This document shows positions 1-9,573 of a stretch of 64,000 nucleotides of DNA, in pieces. Where the stretch lies: the NCBI RefSeq assembly GCF_036898095.1, contig NC_090746.1, forward strand, positions 50,383,096 through 50,447,095, in the 5' to 3' direction. The notes under the pieces were generated by a model, which had not been told where the DNA came from, searched no databases, and saw nothing but the letters and a program-made list of their open reading frames with translations. Numbering within the stretch: the first letter of the stretch is position 1; every line of letters starts with the position of its first letter. The stretch is from Palaemon carinicauda. Taxonomy: Eukaryota > Arthropoda > Malacostraca > Decapoda > Palaemonidae. Made by a program: the position numbers and the translations under genes.

Positions 1-905
1 ACTGCTTGGACTTTGTATACACCAACTTCCCTGACATTATAATAAATGAGGTTGGTTCTCCAGTTCGGACATCTGATCATGCCTTGATTTCATCACTAGT
101 GAAGACTGAGCAGCCTGTCCCTGATGTATCATATTCATGTAAGATTTAGATGAAATCTCAAGCAGACTGGAATGATATTTTGAGTGATCTTTTGGGCTTG
201 AATTGGTCACAATTGTATAGTAGTGTTGATCCTGTTGTCCCTTTGAATGAGAATCTAGTCAACATAATTGAGAGGCATATCCCTTCTCATATGTTAGGGT
301 ACCGTGTGAAGGACAAATCATTATTCAATGATAGTTGTAGACGTGCTTATTTGGAGAAGCAGGAGGCCTATCATCTTTGGAAAGGTAACATATCAGATTT
401 GACTTGAAATAACTATACTCAGCTTGGAGCTTTTGCTCAGAGAGTTTATGCTTCAACTCAAAAAGGAATACAATTTAACCATAAAAGAAACCCGAGAACA
501 CAAGTGGTGGACTACCCTTAAATCTGCACACTTTGGTGTAGATGCAACAGTTCCTCCTATACTTAAACCAGATAGCTCTGTCACTCATTGTCCAAAAGAA
601 AAGGCAACCCTTTTGGCAGATGTGTTTGACAGTAAGCAGAGTAATAGGAAATTTGTTCTTTCTCATTACTGTTTTCCTGAGGCTAAATTAACTAGTTTAG
701 CTTTTCAATCTCGTGAAATTAAAGCTTTCTTGATGGACCTTGATGCTTACAGAGGTGTAGACCCAAATGGTATTTTTCATTTTGTTTTTATGAAGACTGC
801 AAATTTCTTAGCTCCAAAGTTATCAGTTATTTTGGGCTTATGTTAGCAATAAGAGGAACTTTTAGCACTTGTTGGAGAATTGGTAATGTTACTCAACTAT
901 GTTCG
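1..905 (+). pseudogene. LINE (non-LTR retrotransposon) fragment, endonuclease end to start of RT
   Basis: The first 146 bases encode the C-terminal end of an apurinic-type endonuclease, with the SDHALIS motif near base 81. Then comes the endonuclease-RT linker (W-rich, with EHKWW and the HCPKEKATLLADVFDSKQ block). The last readable bases correspond to the beginning of the reverse transcriptase, just before the palm. Stops at 147-149 and 405-407 and a frameshift near 460 break the frame. From memory this linker matches a LINE very common in decapod genomes. The fragment enters the window already 5'-truncated and stops abruptly where DIRS copy 1 begins at 908. The bases after that DIRS element (15746 on) do not read as the rest of the LINE, so the 3' half was lost or rearranged. 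Confidence 0.8.
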
Positions 906-907
906 TG

Positions 908-1263
908 TTTTTGGGCTCAAGCCATGACGTCCTGAGGGAAGGTTCCTTCAGTAGCTTCCTTGGGTATATTTAACTACAGGGATATTCCCAGAGAATTAAA
1001 CTACAGGTTATCACAGAATTCTAACTTCTGGTGCGAGTACCCTAAAGGTTTCCCTCTAGGATATCGCATATCAACAGAGGACGTATGTATTAACACGTCA
1101 CATAGCTATCTGCACCCCATATAGAGTTAACACTTCGATATGGAAATGTGGAGAATAACTGGGGAGCCGTTCCACAGTTACACTCGTCCGTGGCTGCTTT
1201 TGGTACTCGAAACGTAAACAAACGGGCGCCATTGCTAAATGATGTCACGTCCATCCTCATCCT
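908..1263 (+). repeat. Left inverted terminal repeat, DIRS copy 1
   Basis: This segment is the reverse complement of about 15356-15690 with scattered mismatches. It begins at TTTTTGGGCTCAAGCC and includes ATGACGTCCTGA. The right ITR carries about 50 extra terminal bases, an asymmetry known from DIRS1. It ends where the match to the right ITR (AGGATGAGGACGG, reverse strand) stops. Confidence 0.85.
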
Positions 1264-2740
1264 TCAGCCTGTAGCCCCTTGCTTTGGTCAGATTTCCCTT
1301 TGTGCGATTTTCATCGACTTACATCGCCGTTATGTCGTTACCTTCAGCCTCGCCTTCTTCTGGAAAGTTGAGTACCAGGTTCCAGTATTGTTTAAATAAG
1401 CTCTATCCGTAAAGTAACCCTACTTTTCGTAAAATATTGTGTTTTGTGGCAGAGCTGTGCCGATCCCGGACACGCCATTTTATGGCGTCGCTGTTCTATT
1501 CCATGCCTTATTTAGCTAGCCAGAACAGCCTTATCCGGTCTCTTAACTAATTTATATTATTAGTTATTTAGTCTTCATAGCTAGGAATTACTTATATCGT
1601 GTTTTAGCGCTCATCTACTCGGTCGTCGTTCGACCCCATACTAGATCGCTAGCTTAGCCCCTAGGCTAGATAGCCTAGCACTTGTGTTAATGCATGATAT
1701 ATACCAGTGATCCTAGGTTAAGTTATGAAGATTGTGGCATTATTAAACATACTGTTAACTGTGATGTAAGTGTTTTCGCCTTCGGGGACCATATAGGGGA
1801 CCGGGTTGATTGCGTATCTTTCCAACCTAACCTAAATGTAGGAACCCCTATATGCTCCCTAATCCCCTGCCTGCGGGCATTCCCTCTGTGTGGCCATGCT
1901 TCCCCTTCTATATAGGGGAATCTTGTCTACAATCAGAGTATTTATCGCTTCTCTGTCTATCCTAAGGGAATGATCCCCCCTTAGGGTTGCGACTGAGAAA
2001 TAAGGAACAGCTCTGCCTTTCCTCAGTTGCATTTGGTTGTGTTACTCCTCCCTTCCTGCAACTTGCGATGTGTCTTTCAGCCTACCTAGCCTAGGAGTTA
2101 ATCCTCCTTCTCTAGGTTAGGCTCTGGGGGCTAGTTCTCTACTTTTATAGTTTGAGACGGTACTCCTGTACCAATCTCATTCTGGTTACCTAACCTGGGT
2201 TAGGGAGCGTTCTCCCTCTCCTTGGTGGTCGTTCTTGTACAGAGCCTCCACTATGAAAGACCCCTCTTCTTCTCCCTCCCCACCTATCCCTTTGGTGTAG
2301 GCTTGCCTATACACATCTGTCCTTAGTCCTGCAACTCCTCCCTTGGGTGGAGTGGTAGGGCTAACTTGTTCTCCTGCTGAGCTGGCCGCTCTGGTACACA
2401 TACCCTTCATAGTGTTCTATGGGGGTAGTCACCGGCAGCGGTCCGGCCGGCGGGGGTTTCCCCCTCTTGAGTGCCCTCTAACCGTCCCTTGGGTTACCCC
2501 AGGCACCCGGCCGACTGCCGGCCCCCTGCCGCCGGATGCTATGAGTAACTACTCCTATCATGAGTGCACTCTCTCCGGAGGGATGCCGGAGGGGTATGTG
2601 GTCTTACCCGTCCCATCCCTCCTTACCTTTCTCTCCATCTATCCTGGTGCCGGTCCCTTGCCGCCTCTACTGCCGGCGATACCGCATTACCTCTGGTGAC
2701 ATTCTTTCATAAGATGCCCTCCCCCTTCTAAGACGTCAGC
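1264..2740 (+). other. Non-coding leader of DIRS copy 1, first part
   Basis: This 1.5-kb stretch lies between the left ITR and the nested Gypsy element. I see no domain-bearing frame; short open frames are unconvincing. It is rich in CCTAGG/TAGGTT-type words and in GCCGG towards its end. The text resumes at 8640 after the Gypsy insertion in the same CCGGC-rich style. DIRS copy 2 lacks this stretch completely. Confidence 0.6.
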
Positions 2741-3230
2741 TGTTCGATTTGGTACTTTGGTAGGAAGTTCTATTAACCATAATAATTACCTGGAACATAG
2801 ATGAACAATTGTTAGTAATTATTTCTCAGCTGATCCCATCTGATGTCGTCGATTTTGGCTTGATGGGTAATAATACGTTGGTATTCTAAAAAAATACATT
2901 TAATGTATAAAAGACTACATTGTACTGTTCACTCTGTGACAGCTGACTCCCAAGTGTGTATGGAGCGTCTTACACAATCTGACAAACCAAAACATTGCTA
3001 AACAAAAGAGCATCGCTCTGAAAAGACTTAAATCCTACTCCAGTACAAATCATAAAGAATCACATCCTATCTTTGAGGTAATCAACAAATGTTTGAATCC
3101 TAATACCAAAACAAATCATTGCTCTTATGTATAAAGCATAACATGTCTTATTCATGCAATATGATGCAATGTTGTGCAATACCTGCAACATTTGAAATAA
3201 TATAGTACATTATTACAATAATACATAACA
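2741..3230 (-). repeat. Gypsy LTR (3' LTR in element orientation)
   Basis: Near-identical to 8151-8639, with TG...CA-type ends. On the minus strand it is preceded directly by a polypurine tract. Confidence 0.93.
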
Positions 3231-3245
3231 GTCTCCTCCCCCTTA
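3231..3245 (-). other. Polypurine tract of the Gypsy element
   Basis: On the minus strand the sequence AAGGGGGAGGAGAC abuts the 3' LTR start TGTTATG. This is the expected position and composition of the plus-strand primer. Confidence 0.85.
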
Positions 3246-3265
3246 ACTTGACATTGCAAAAATAT

Positions 3266-6200
3266 TCATAAATCTAATCTCTCAGGGGGCTTTCCTCTGT
3301 TAATCCTATTAGGAAGCACTTTAACATCATCTTGTACTGGTACATGAATTGGTTCTGAATCTACATTGGATGTTGGACCATCTTGGTTAATATTTGACTC
3401 ATTTGATGTAACTACTTCTTTAAGTTTCTCATCTCTAACATTCACATGCTCTACTGTCTTTCTGTTTAACGGCTGTAATTGATCAACATGACGTTTTACA
3501 ACATTATCACCAACACGAACATCATAATGTAAATTTCCTATCTCTCTTACAATCTCTCCTGGTACCCACTTCTCTGGAGTGTTGTACGATCTTACCATGA
3601 CATCAGACAAAGGTAAAAAATGTCTTACATTAGGAAGCTTTGCTACTTGTTTATACCCTTTATCTTCTAAATCACTTTGCAAACTTGGATACAACAAATC
3701 TAACTTACACCTTATCCTCCTCCCCATCAACAAATTTGAGGGTGCCACGCCTGTTGTGCTGTGCGGCGTTGTTCTATAAGACAATAAAAATTTTGACACA
3801 TGCAAAAATATATTACCTGAATTTGCTTTTCTACACTTCATATTGTGTTTAAACGTTTGAACAAATCTTTCAGCCTCTCCATTAGTAGATGGATGATATG
3901 TAGCTGAAAATGTATGCTTTATACCATTGACATTACAAAATTCTTTAAACTCTTGTGAGGTAAACTGTGGACCATTATCTGTAACAATTCTTTCTGGAAT
4001 ACCATGCGTTGAAAAAATTTGCATTAACTCTTTTATTGTGGCGTAAGACATTGTTGTCTTCATTGGGATAATTTCTGGCCACTTACTGTAAGCATCTACT
4101 ACTATCAAAAACAAATAATTCAAAAAAGGACCTGCAAAATCTATATGCACTCTTTGCCATGGATACCTGGGTAACTCCCACGGGTGCATTCTAGCAAATT
4201 GAGGATTGTTTTGTTGCATAACACAATTCATACAATTCTTTATATAACATTCCACATCTTTATCTACACCTGGCCACCATACAAAAGTTCTCGCAATTGA
4301 CTTTGATCTTACAATACCTTGGTGATCAGCATGTATTTCAGACAAAACCTTATTTCTCAGTGAATTAGGAATAACTACCCTGGAACCTCTCATCACTATT
4401 CCTTGTGTCACACTCAGTTCATACCATATATCCTTATACGGTTTACAATTTTCCTCCTTTCCACATAAGTCCCTACCTGTCATTAAACTCTCCAAAACCT
4501 TACTAAGTACTGGGTCTTGCTTGGTACTGTGTGCTACATCTTTCGCAGTTATTGGTACATCATATACAGAAATTAACAGAACACTGTCATCATACTCTTC
4601 TGGAGCCTTGTCTACGGGTAATCTGGATAAAGCATCTGCATTACCCATATTTGATGTTGGACGGTATTCTATATCATAGTGGTACGCTGCTAACGTAACT
4701 GCCCAACGTTGTAGTCTTGCAGCCACCAACGTAGGTAAACTTGCTTTTGGACCCAATATTGCTAATAAAGGTTTATGATCTGTAACAAGTGTGAACTTTT
4801 TCCTACCATAAAGATACATATGGAATTTTTTAACTCCATAAACTAATGCTAAACCTTCCTTTTCTATTTGAGAGTAATTCCTTTCTGCCTTGTTCAATAC
4901 TCTAGAAGTGAATGCAATTGGTTTTTCTGTTCCATCTGGCATTACATGAGATAATACTGCACCTAGACCTATGTTTGATGCATCACATACTAATTTAACT
5001 GGTAAATCCATTTGATAATGTACTAAGAATGTAGGTGATGTTATTTCCTGCTTGATTCTTTCAAAAGATTCCTGACACTTTTTTGTCCACTTCCATTCTA
5101 CACCCTTATTCAACAGATTATACAATGGATGTGCAATTGTAGACAAATTCTGAATGAAATTCCCATAAAATGATACTAAACCTAGAAATGATTGTAATTC
5201 CTTAACATTTTCTGGCACTTTTGTTGATTGTACAGCTTTAATCTTCTCTTTAGTTTTGTGAATACCCTTGCCATTTATTACAAAACCTAAGTATTCCACT
5301 GAATCAACTTCTAAAATACATTTATTCTTATTTACTCTAATATTATGTTCCTTCAACTTCTTCAGAACTGTTCGCAATCTTTCTCTATGTTCTCTTGTGT
5401 CTTTACCCGCAATTAAAATATCATCTATAAAAATGAATACTCCTTGCATTCCTGAAAAAATCTTATCCATAGTTTGTTGCCATATAGCTGGACTACTTGC
5501 AACTCCATAAGGTAATCTCTTTGGCCTAAACAAACCTAAGGATGTATTTACTGTACATAATTCTTGTGAAGTTTCATCCATGGGAAGCTGTTGAAATGCT
5601 TGTCTTAAATCTAATTTAGAAAAAACACTGCATCCTGACATAGTTGCAAACATGTCTTTCGGATTTGGTAAGGGATGTTGAGCTACTTGCAGTTGTGGAT
5701 TTAACGTTACTTTGTAATCTCCACATAACCTAACCTGTCCACTTTCCTTCACAATAGGAACTAATGGTGTAGCCCAATCTGAATATGTAACCTTTTCCCA
5801 AGAACCTTCACTTTCTAATCTCCTGATTTCTGTTTCAACTGCACTTTTCAATGCATACGGTACTGGTCTCGGAGCAAAAAATCTAGGAGAACTGTCAGGT
5901 TTCAAAACTAAAATTGCCTTTGCGTTCTTTACTGTACCTATTTTATCTTCAAATACGTCTTGAAACTCTGATATGATATTATCCATAGACATTTCATTTT
6001 TGTTTTCATCTTGTCTACCTGCAACCTTCAAAATACTAGGCCAATCTAACTTCAAATACTGTAGCCAATCTAAACCTAGCAAAGTTTGTCCATTACCTTT
6101 TACTACTGTTAATGGCATTCTCTCTAATTTCTGTTCTTTGTACTGTACTTCTACGTTCGAAGCACCTATTACCTGAATATCAAAACCATTATAACTTTTC

Positions 6201-7306
6201 AAAACTCTATTTGTACCTTCTAATAACAAATTAGGAATGCTTTTAGCCATTTTCTCAGACATAATTGATACATCGGCTGCTGTGTCAACTTGCATCAAAA
6301 TTGGTTTACCATTGATGATTACTTCTACCATGATATGTTTCTTTGCACCTTTGTTGACTGAATTTATGCGAAATGCAAAATCAGTTTCTGAACTAACCTG
6401 ATTATCATGAACATTTTCCTCATTATTCTCTTGACCCATAGTATCAACTATAGCATTTATTTTCTTTGCGTACTGTTTAGGAAATCTACAAGCAGTTGCA
6501 AAATGACCCAGCTTTCTGCAATTCTGGCATGTCTGTCCAGTAGCAGGGCATTTCTTTGCTTCGTATGCAAGATGATCAGTTTTACCACACCTAAAACACT
6601 TGGGTTTTTCCTGTTGTTTCTGTGTATAAGCCTGATTCTGATATTTATGAACATTAGTGTTAGGCACTTTTCTATGACTAGGCTTTGTCATATTCCTTCT
6701 CTGATTCTCATTGGTTTTCCACTTAGAACCTACTGTATTAATTTTAGAATTTTCCATTCTATTGCTTGTAGAACTACCTATTATGTTACTTTGCCTATTT
6801 GATGTTTCTAAAGCTCTGCCTGTTATCAATACCTTTTCTAATGTTAAATCTTTATCTTGCAATAATTTCTTTCTTAGCTCTTCTGATGTGAAATGTGCAA
6901 TTACTTGATCTATGATAATATTTTCTAACTCTAGAAATTCACATGAAACGGCTAAATTCTTTAGTCTAGTCACAAATGCATCTAAACTTTCATTTTCTTT
7001 CTGATAAGCCTGCGCTGAAAACTGGTATCTTTCAAAAAATTTATTGACCTGAGAAGCAAAATATGTGGTAAGAGCCTTAATTGTAGCTTCACTTGTGTCA
7101 TCTGTAGGCTGCAAAGTCTTAAACACTTCCCGAACTTCCCTACCTGCTGTATGAAGTAATAATGCCTTCTTTTGTGCATCCTTCATGTTCCCTAATGCTT
7201 CTAAATAAGTCTTAAATTCCTCACACCACTGTTGCCATCGTGTTGCAACAGAATTAGGCTCAGCAGTGATGCTGAAACCTAGTGGGTGTTCGATATTAAA
7301 AGGCAT
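3266..7306 (-). CDS. Gypsy Gag-Pol polyprotein, 1346 aa, intact
   Basis: A single uninterrupted frame. Gag occupies about residues 1-280 and ends in a CCHC knuckle pair (CFRCGKTDHLAYEAKKC near 237, then CQNCRKLGHFATAC). A retropepsin DTA motif (VDTAADVSIM) is near 341. The reverse transcriptase has LDLRQAF and catalytic FIDD near 627, a known variant of YVDD. RNase H follows (LVCDASNIGLGAVL). The integrase has an HHCC zinc region (HADHQG...CMNC) and catalytic D, D, E at HIDFAGP (about 1054), TDNGPQF (about 1110) and GEAERF (about 1142). The start ATG is the first in the frame and precedes a typical Gag. The protein would assemble particles, copy the RNA and integrate the cDNA. No env is visible. 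With near-identical LTRs this is the best candidate in the window for a competent element. Confidence 0.93.
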   Translation of the reverse strand: MPFNIEHPLGFSITAEPNSVATRWQQWCEEFKTYLEALGNMKDAQKKALLLHTAGREVREVFKTLQPTDDTSEATIKALTTYFASQVNKFFERYQFSAQAYQKENESLDAFVTRLKNLAVSCEFLELENIIIDQVIAHFTSEELRKKLLQDKDLTLEKVLITGRALETSNRQSNIIGSSTSNRMENSKINTVGSKWKTNENQRRNMTKPSHRKVPNTNVHKYQNQAYTQKQQEKPKCFRCGKTDHLAYEAKKCPATGQTCQNCRKLGHFATACRFPKQYAKKINAIVDTMGQENNEENVHDNQVSSETDFAFRINSVNKGAKKHIMVEVIINGKPILMQVDTAADVSIMSEKMAKSIPNLLLEGTNRVLKSYNGFDIQVIGASNVEVQYKEQKLERMPLTVVKGNGQTLLGLDWLQYLKLDWPSILKVAGRQDENKNEMSMDNIISEFQDVFEDKIGTVKNAKAILVLKPDSSPRFFAPRPVPYALKSAVETEIRRLESEGSWEKVTYSDWATPLVPIVKESGQVRLCGDYKVTLNPQLQVAQHPLPNPKDMFATMSGCSVFSKLDLRQAFQQLPMDETSQELCTVNTSLGLFRPKRLPYGVASSPAIWQQTMDKIFSGMQGVFIFIDDILIAGKDTREHRERLRTVLKKLKEHNIRVNKNKCILEVDSVEYLGFVINGKGIHKTKEKIKAVQSTKVPENVKELQSFLGLVSFYGNFIQNLSTIAHPLYNLLNKGVEWKWTKKCQESFERIKQEITSPTFLVHYQMDLPVKLVCDASNIGLGAVLSHVMPDGTEKPIAFTSRVLNKAERNYSQIEKEGLALVYGVKKFHMYLYGRKKFTLVTDHKPLLAILGPKASLPTLVAARLQRWAVTLAAYHYDIEYRPTSNMGNADALSRLPVDKAPEEYDDSVLLISVYDVPITAKDVAHSTKQDPVLSKVLESLMTGRDLCGKEENCKPYKDIWYELSVTQGIVMRGSRVVIPNSLRNKVLSEIHADHQGIVRSKSIARTFVWWPGVDKDVECYIKNCMNCVMQQNNPQFARMHPWELPRYPWQRVHIDFAGPFLNYLFLIVVDAYSKWPEIIPMKTTMSYATIKELMQIFSTHGIPERIVTDNGPQFTSQEFKEFCNVNGIKHTFSATYHPSTNGEAERFVQTFKHNMKCRKANSGNIFLHVSKFLLSYRTTPHSTTGVAPSNLLMGRRIRCKLDLLYPSLQSDLEDKGYKQVAKLPNVRHFLPLSDVMVRSYNTPEKWVPGEIVREIGNLHYDVRVGDNVVKRHVDQLQPLNRKTVEHVNVRDEKLKEVVTSNESNINQDGPTSNVDSEPIHVPVQDDVKVLPNRINRGKPPERLDL

Positions 7307-7526
7307 TTTGTTTGCTTACCTTAATAACTGGTAGGTTAAGCTACTGTTCTGCAGTCACAAGTGTACTTCCTACCTACCTAACTTTAAATTTCACCCTTTT
7401 GTGTATTTGATGAAATTCCTATTCTGCTGCTGGTAAAATCTTCATTGGGCGATTTTACTCTTGTCCCCCAATGTAAATAGACCTTCTCTTGTGCTGGCCG
7501 TCCTTGTGCATAGGGTCCAATGTTTC

Positions 7527-7983
7527 GGCACAGTGTAAAACCCGGACGTCGGACGTCGGACGTCGGATGCCGTCCAGGAGAATAGAAAATCGCTTGTATC
7601 ACCGGGAAAGACGCGAAAATACACCTCTTTTTTGTGACTGGTAATGTTCACTGATACTTTCTGTTATTTTCTGAATAAATGTTCGAAAAATATTGGTTTA
7701 TTTTCATGTTATTGAGAATAATCTCAATCGGACGTCAACATTACACTATCTAACTGCCCGCTATTTTACCCAGTTAGTGTAATGTTGACGTCCGATTGAG
7801 ATTATTCTCAATAACATGAAAATAAACCAATATTTTTCGAACTTTTATTCAGAAAATAACAGAAAGTATCAGTGAACATTACCAGTCACAAAAAAAGAGG
7901 TGTATTTTCGAGTCTTTCCCGGTGATACAAGCGATTTTCTATTCTCCCGGACGGCATCCGACGTCCGGATTTTACACTGTGCC
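7527..7983. mobile_element. Fold-back MITE with 9-bp target-site duplication
   Basis: The two halves are near-perfect inverted copies (about 7527-7757 and 7772-7983) meeting at a loop of about 15 bases. The termini are GGCACAGTGTAAAA and its complement. CAATGTTTC flanks both ends exactly (7518-7526 and 7984-7992). It has no coding capacity. Nine-base duplications with long inverted repeats are typical of Mutator-like elements, so MULE-type mobilisation is the likeliest class. The left arm has three copies of GGACGTC in tandem where the right arm has fewer. Confidence 0.88.
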
Positions 7984-8030
7984 CAATGTTTCTCCCTGCT
8001 TGCTTATCCCTGCTTGTCCGTAGTCCTAAA

Positions 8031-8150
8031 CGTCGCCAATGTTCGATTTGGTACTTTGGTAGGAAGTTCTATTAACCATAATAATTACCTGGAACATAGA
8101 TGAACAATTTATAGTAATTATTTCTCAGCTGATCCCATCCTCGTCGCCAA
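8031..8150 (-). repeat. Tandemly duplicated LTR edge and primer-site region, period 111 bp
   Basis: The sequence from CGTCGCCAATGTTCG (8031) to GATCCCAT (about 8138) repeats the first 99 bp of the LTR in plus-strand reading, and the same CGTCGCCAATGTTCG recurs at 8142. The leader therefore holds an extra LTR 3' edge and a second copy of the putative primer-binding site, in direct orientation. Confidence 0.85.
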
Positions 8151-8639
8151 TGTTCGATTTGGTACTTTGGTAGGAAGTTCTATTAACCATAATAATTACC
8201 TGGAACATAGATGAACAATTGTTAGTAATTATTTCTCAGCTGATCCCATCTGATGTCGTCGATTTTGGCTTGATGGGTAATAATACGTTGGTATTCTAAA
8301 AAATACATTTAATGTATAAAAGACTACATTGTACTGTTCACTCTGTGACAGCTGACTCCCAAGTGTGTATGGAGCGTCTTACACAATCTGACAAACCAAA
8401 ACATTGCTAAACAAAAGAGCATCGCTCTGAAAAGACTTAAATCCTACTCCAGTACAAATCATAAAGAATCACATCCTATCTTTGAGGTAATCAACAAATG
8501 TTTGAATCCTAATACCAAAACAAATCATTGCTCTTATGTATAAAGCATAACATGTCTTATTCATGCAATATGATGCAATGTTGCGCAATACCTGCAACAC
8601 TTGAAATAATATAGTACATTATTACAATAATACATAACA
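8151..8639 (-). repeat. Gypsy LTR (5' LTR in element orientation)
   Basis: Matches 2741-3230 with three differences seen by eye. It is followed on the plus strand by the duplicated target TCAGC (8640-8644). Confidence 0.93.
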
Positions 8640-8644
8640 TCAGC

Positions 8645-9573
8645 CTTCCGTGTGCCGGAGGCTGCCGCCTTCCGTCGGCATACAGCCGACGTCCCACCCC
8701 TCCATTTACCTAGTAACAGCTGGCCGACCTTCGGAGCCGGCCACCGGCATGCCGGCATTGATTGCCGGCGGTCTAGGTATACAACCATATACATATCCAT
8801 CTTATGAATTGATCCAAGCTCACCAGGCCGTCAGCCTTCGGCTGCCGGAGCCGCCGCCTCCTGCCGGCGACCCGCCGCTGTGCCGGCGGTCGCCACGATG
8901 GTATTATATTTTAGATACTCAATGTGTCTGTCTTGATGCCTTCCACCCTGGTGGACCGGCCTCCGGCGTGCCGTCGGTCTGCCGGAACCCTCCGGACACG
9001 TTAAGGGACATGCACCCCTTCTCATACCTGCTGACAACATGCCGACAGTCAACATACTGCAGCCAGATGGCTTAGCCACTTCTATATATAGGTATTGTCT
9101 TACCATCTAAATCTGTGGCTATGCTGTCTTCTTGCACATTACAATATTCCAGCATACTCTGTGTGTCTTAGTGCAGCCGATTGCCGGAACCTATATCTAA
9201 TAAGGGGTCTCTCCTATTCCCCTTCTACTCCAGGGATCTGAGTGGTCTCAGTCCCTGATACATCTCGCAGGCAATTTCTGTTAGAGGCTTAGCTTCTACC
9301 CACCACGGCTTATCCATATGGATTTCCGTTTTGTGACCTTCGGCCACAAAAGAAATTGCCTACTGATAAGGTTACGGTAACTGACTGGGCGGGATTCACA
9401 AGTATGTGTCTATCTACTTCCTTTCCCGCTCTCTACTCTCAGGCATTATAATACCTTATGAATCATTTTAATGCTTAAAAACTTAGATTAAGTTATTTTA
9501 ATTTTAGAGTAATGTAAGTCATTCTTATGGCCTTCCATGTACTCATGATCTCTTTCTTTTACAGGAGGAGTAT
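8645..9573 (+). other. Non-coding leader of DIRS copy 1, second part, with splice-acceptor-like site
   Basis: GCCGG-rich text continues the leader after the Gypsy insertion. From about 8899 it aligns with the leader of copy 2 (from about 17279). Just before the gag ATG the sequence TCTCTTTCTTTTACAG (ending at 9564) has the form of a 3' splice acceptor with a pyrimidine tract. Copy 2 has the same sequence ending at 17927. No protein is supported. Confidence 0.6.

Larger units (their letters stand above)
7307..8150 (-). other. 5' leader of the Gypsy element, holding a MITE and a duplicated LTR edge
   Basis: This untranslated interval lies between the 5' LTR (8151-8639, minus orientation) and the gag-pol start. 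It contains the 457-bp fold-back element and a second partial LTR edge. The minus-strand sequence next to the LTR, TTGGCGACGAGG, includes a TGG start and is the likely primer-binding site; I could not assign the tRNA. No coding frame is supported. Confidence 0.65.
2741..8639 (-). mobile_element. Young, apparently intact Gypsy (Ty3) LTR retrotransposon
   Basis: Two LTRs of 490 and 489 bp (2741-3230 and 8151-8639), beginning TGTTCG and ending ATAACA on the plus strand, flank one uninterrupted gag-pol frame on the minus strand. The host duplication is TCAGC at 2736-2740 and 8640-8644. By eye the LTRs differ at only three positions (one A in a run, two T/C), so the insertion is recent. It landed in the leader of DIRS copy 1 and is therefore younger than it. 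A fold-back MITE lies in its leader. Confidence 0.93.

Noticed and set aside
2186..2699. Short frames in the DIRS leader (2186-2410 and 2343-2699)
   Set aside because: No domain, low-complexity composition; copy 2 of the element lacks the region entirely.
3579..6908. Plus-strand frames within 3266-7306
   Set aside because: Shadows of the minus-strand Gypsy polyprotein.
8561..9106. Opposing frames near 8561-9106
   Set aside because: CCGG-rich leader sequence in both strands without domains.
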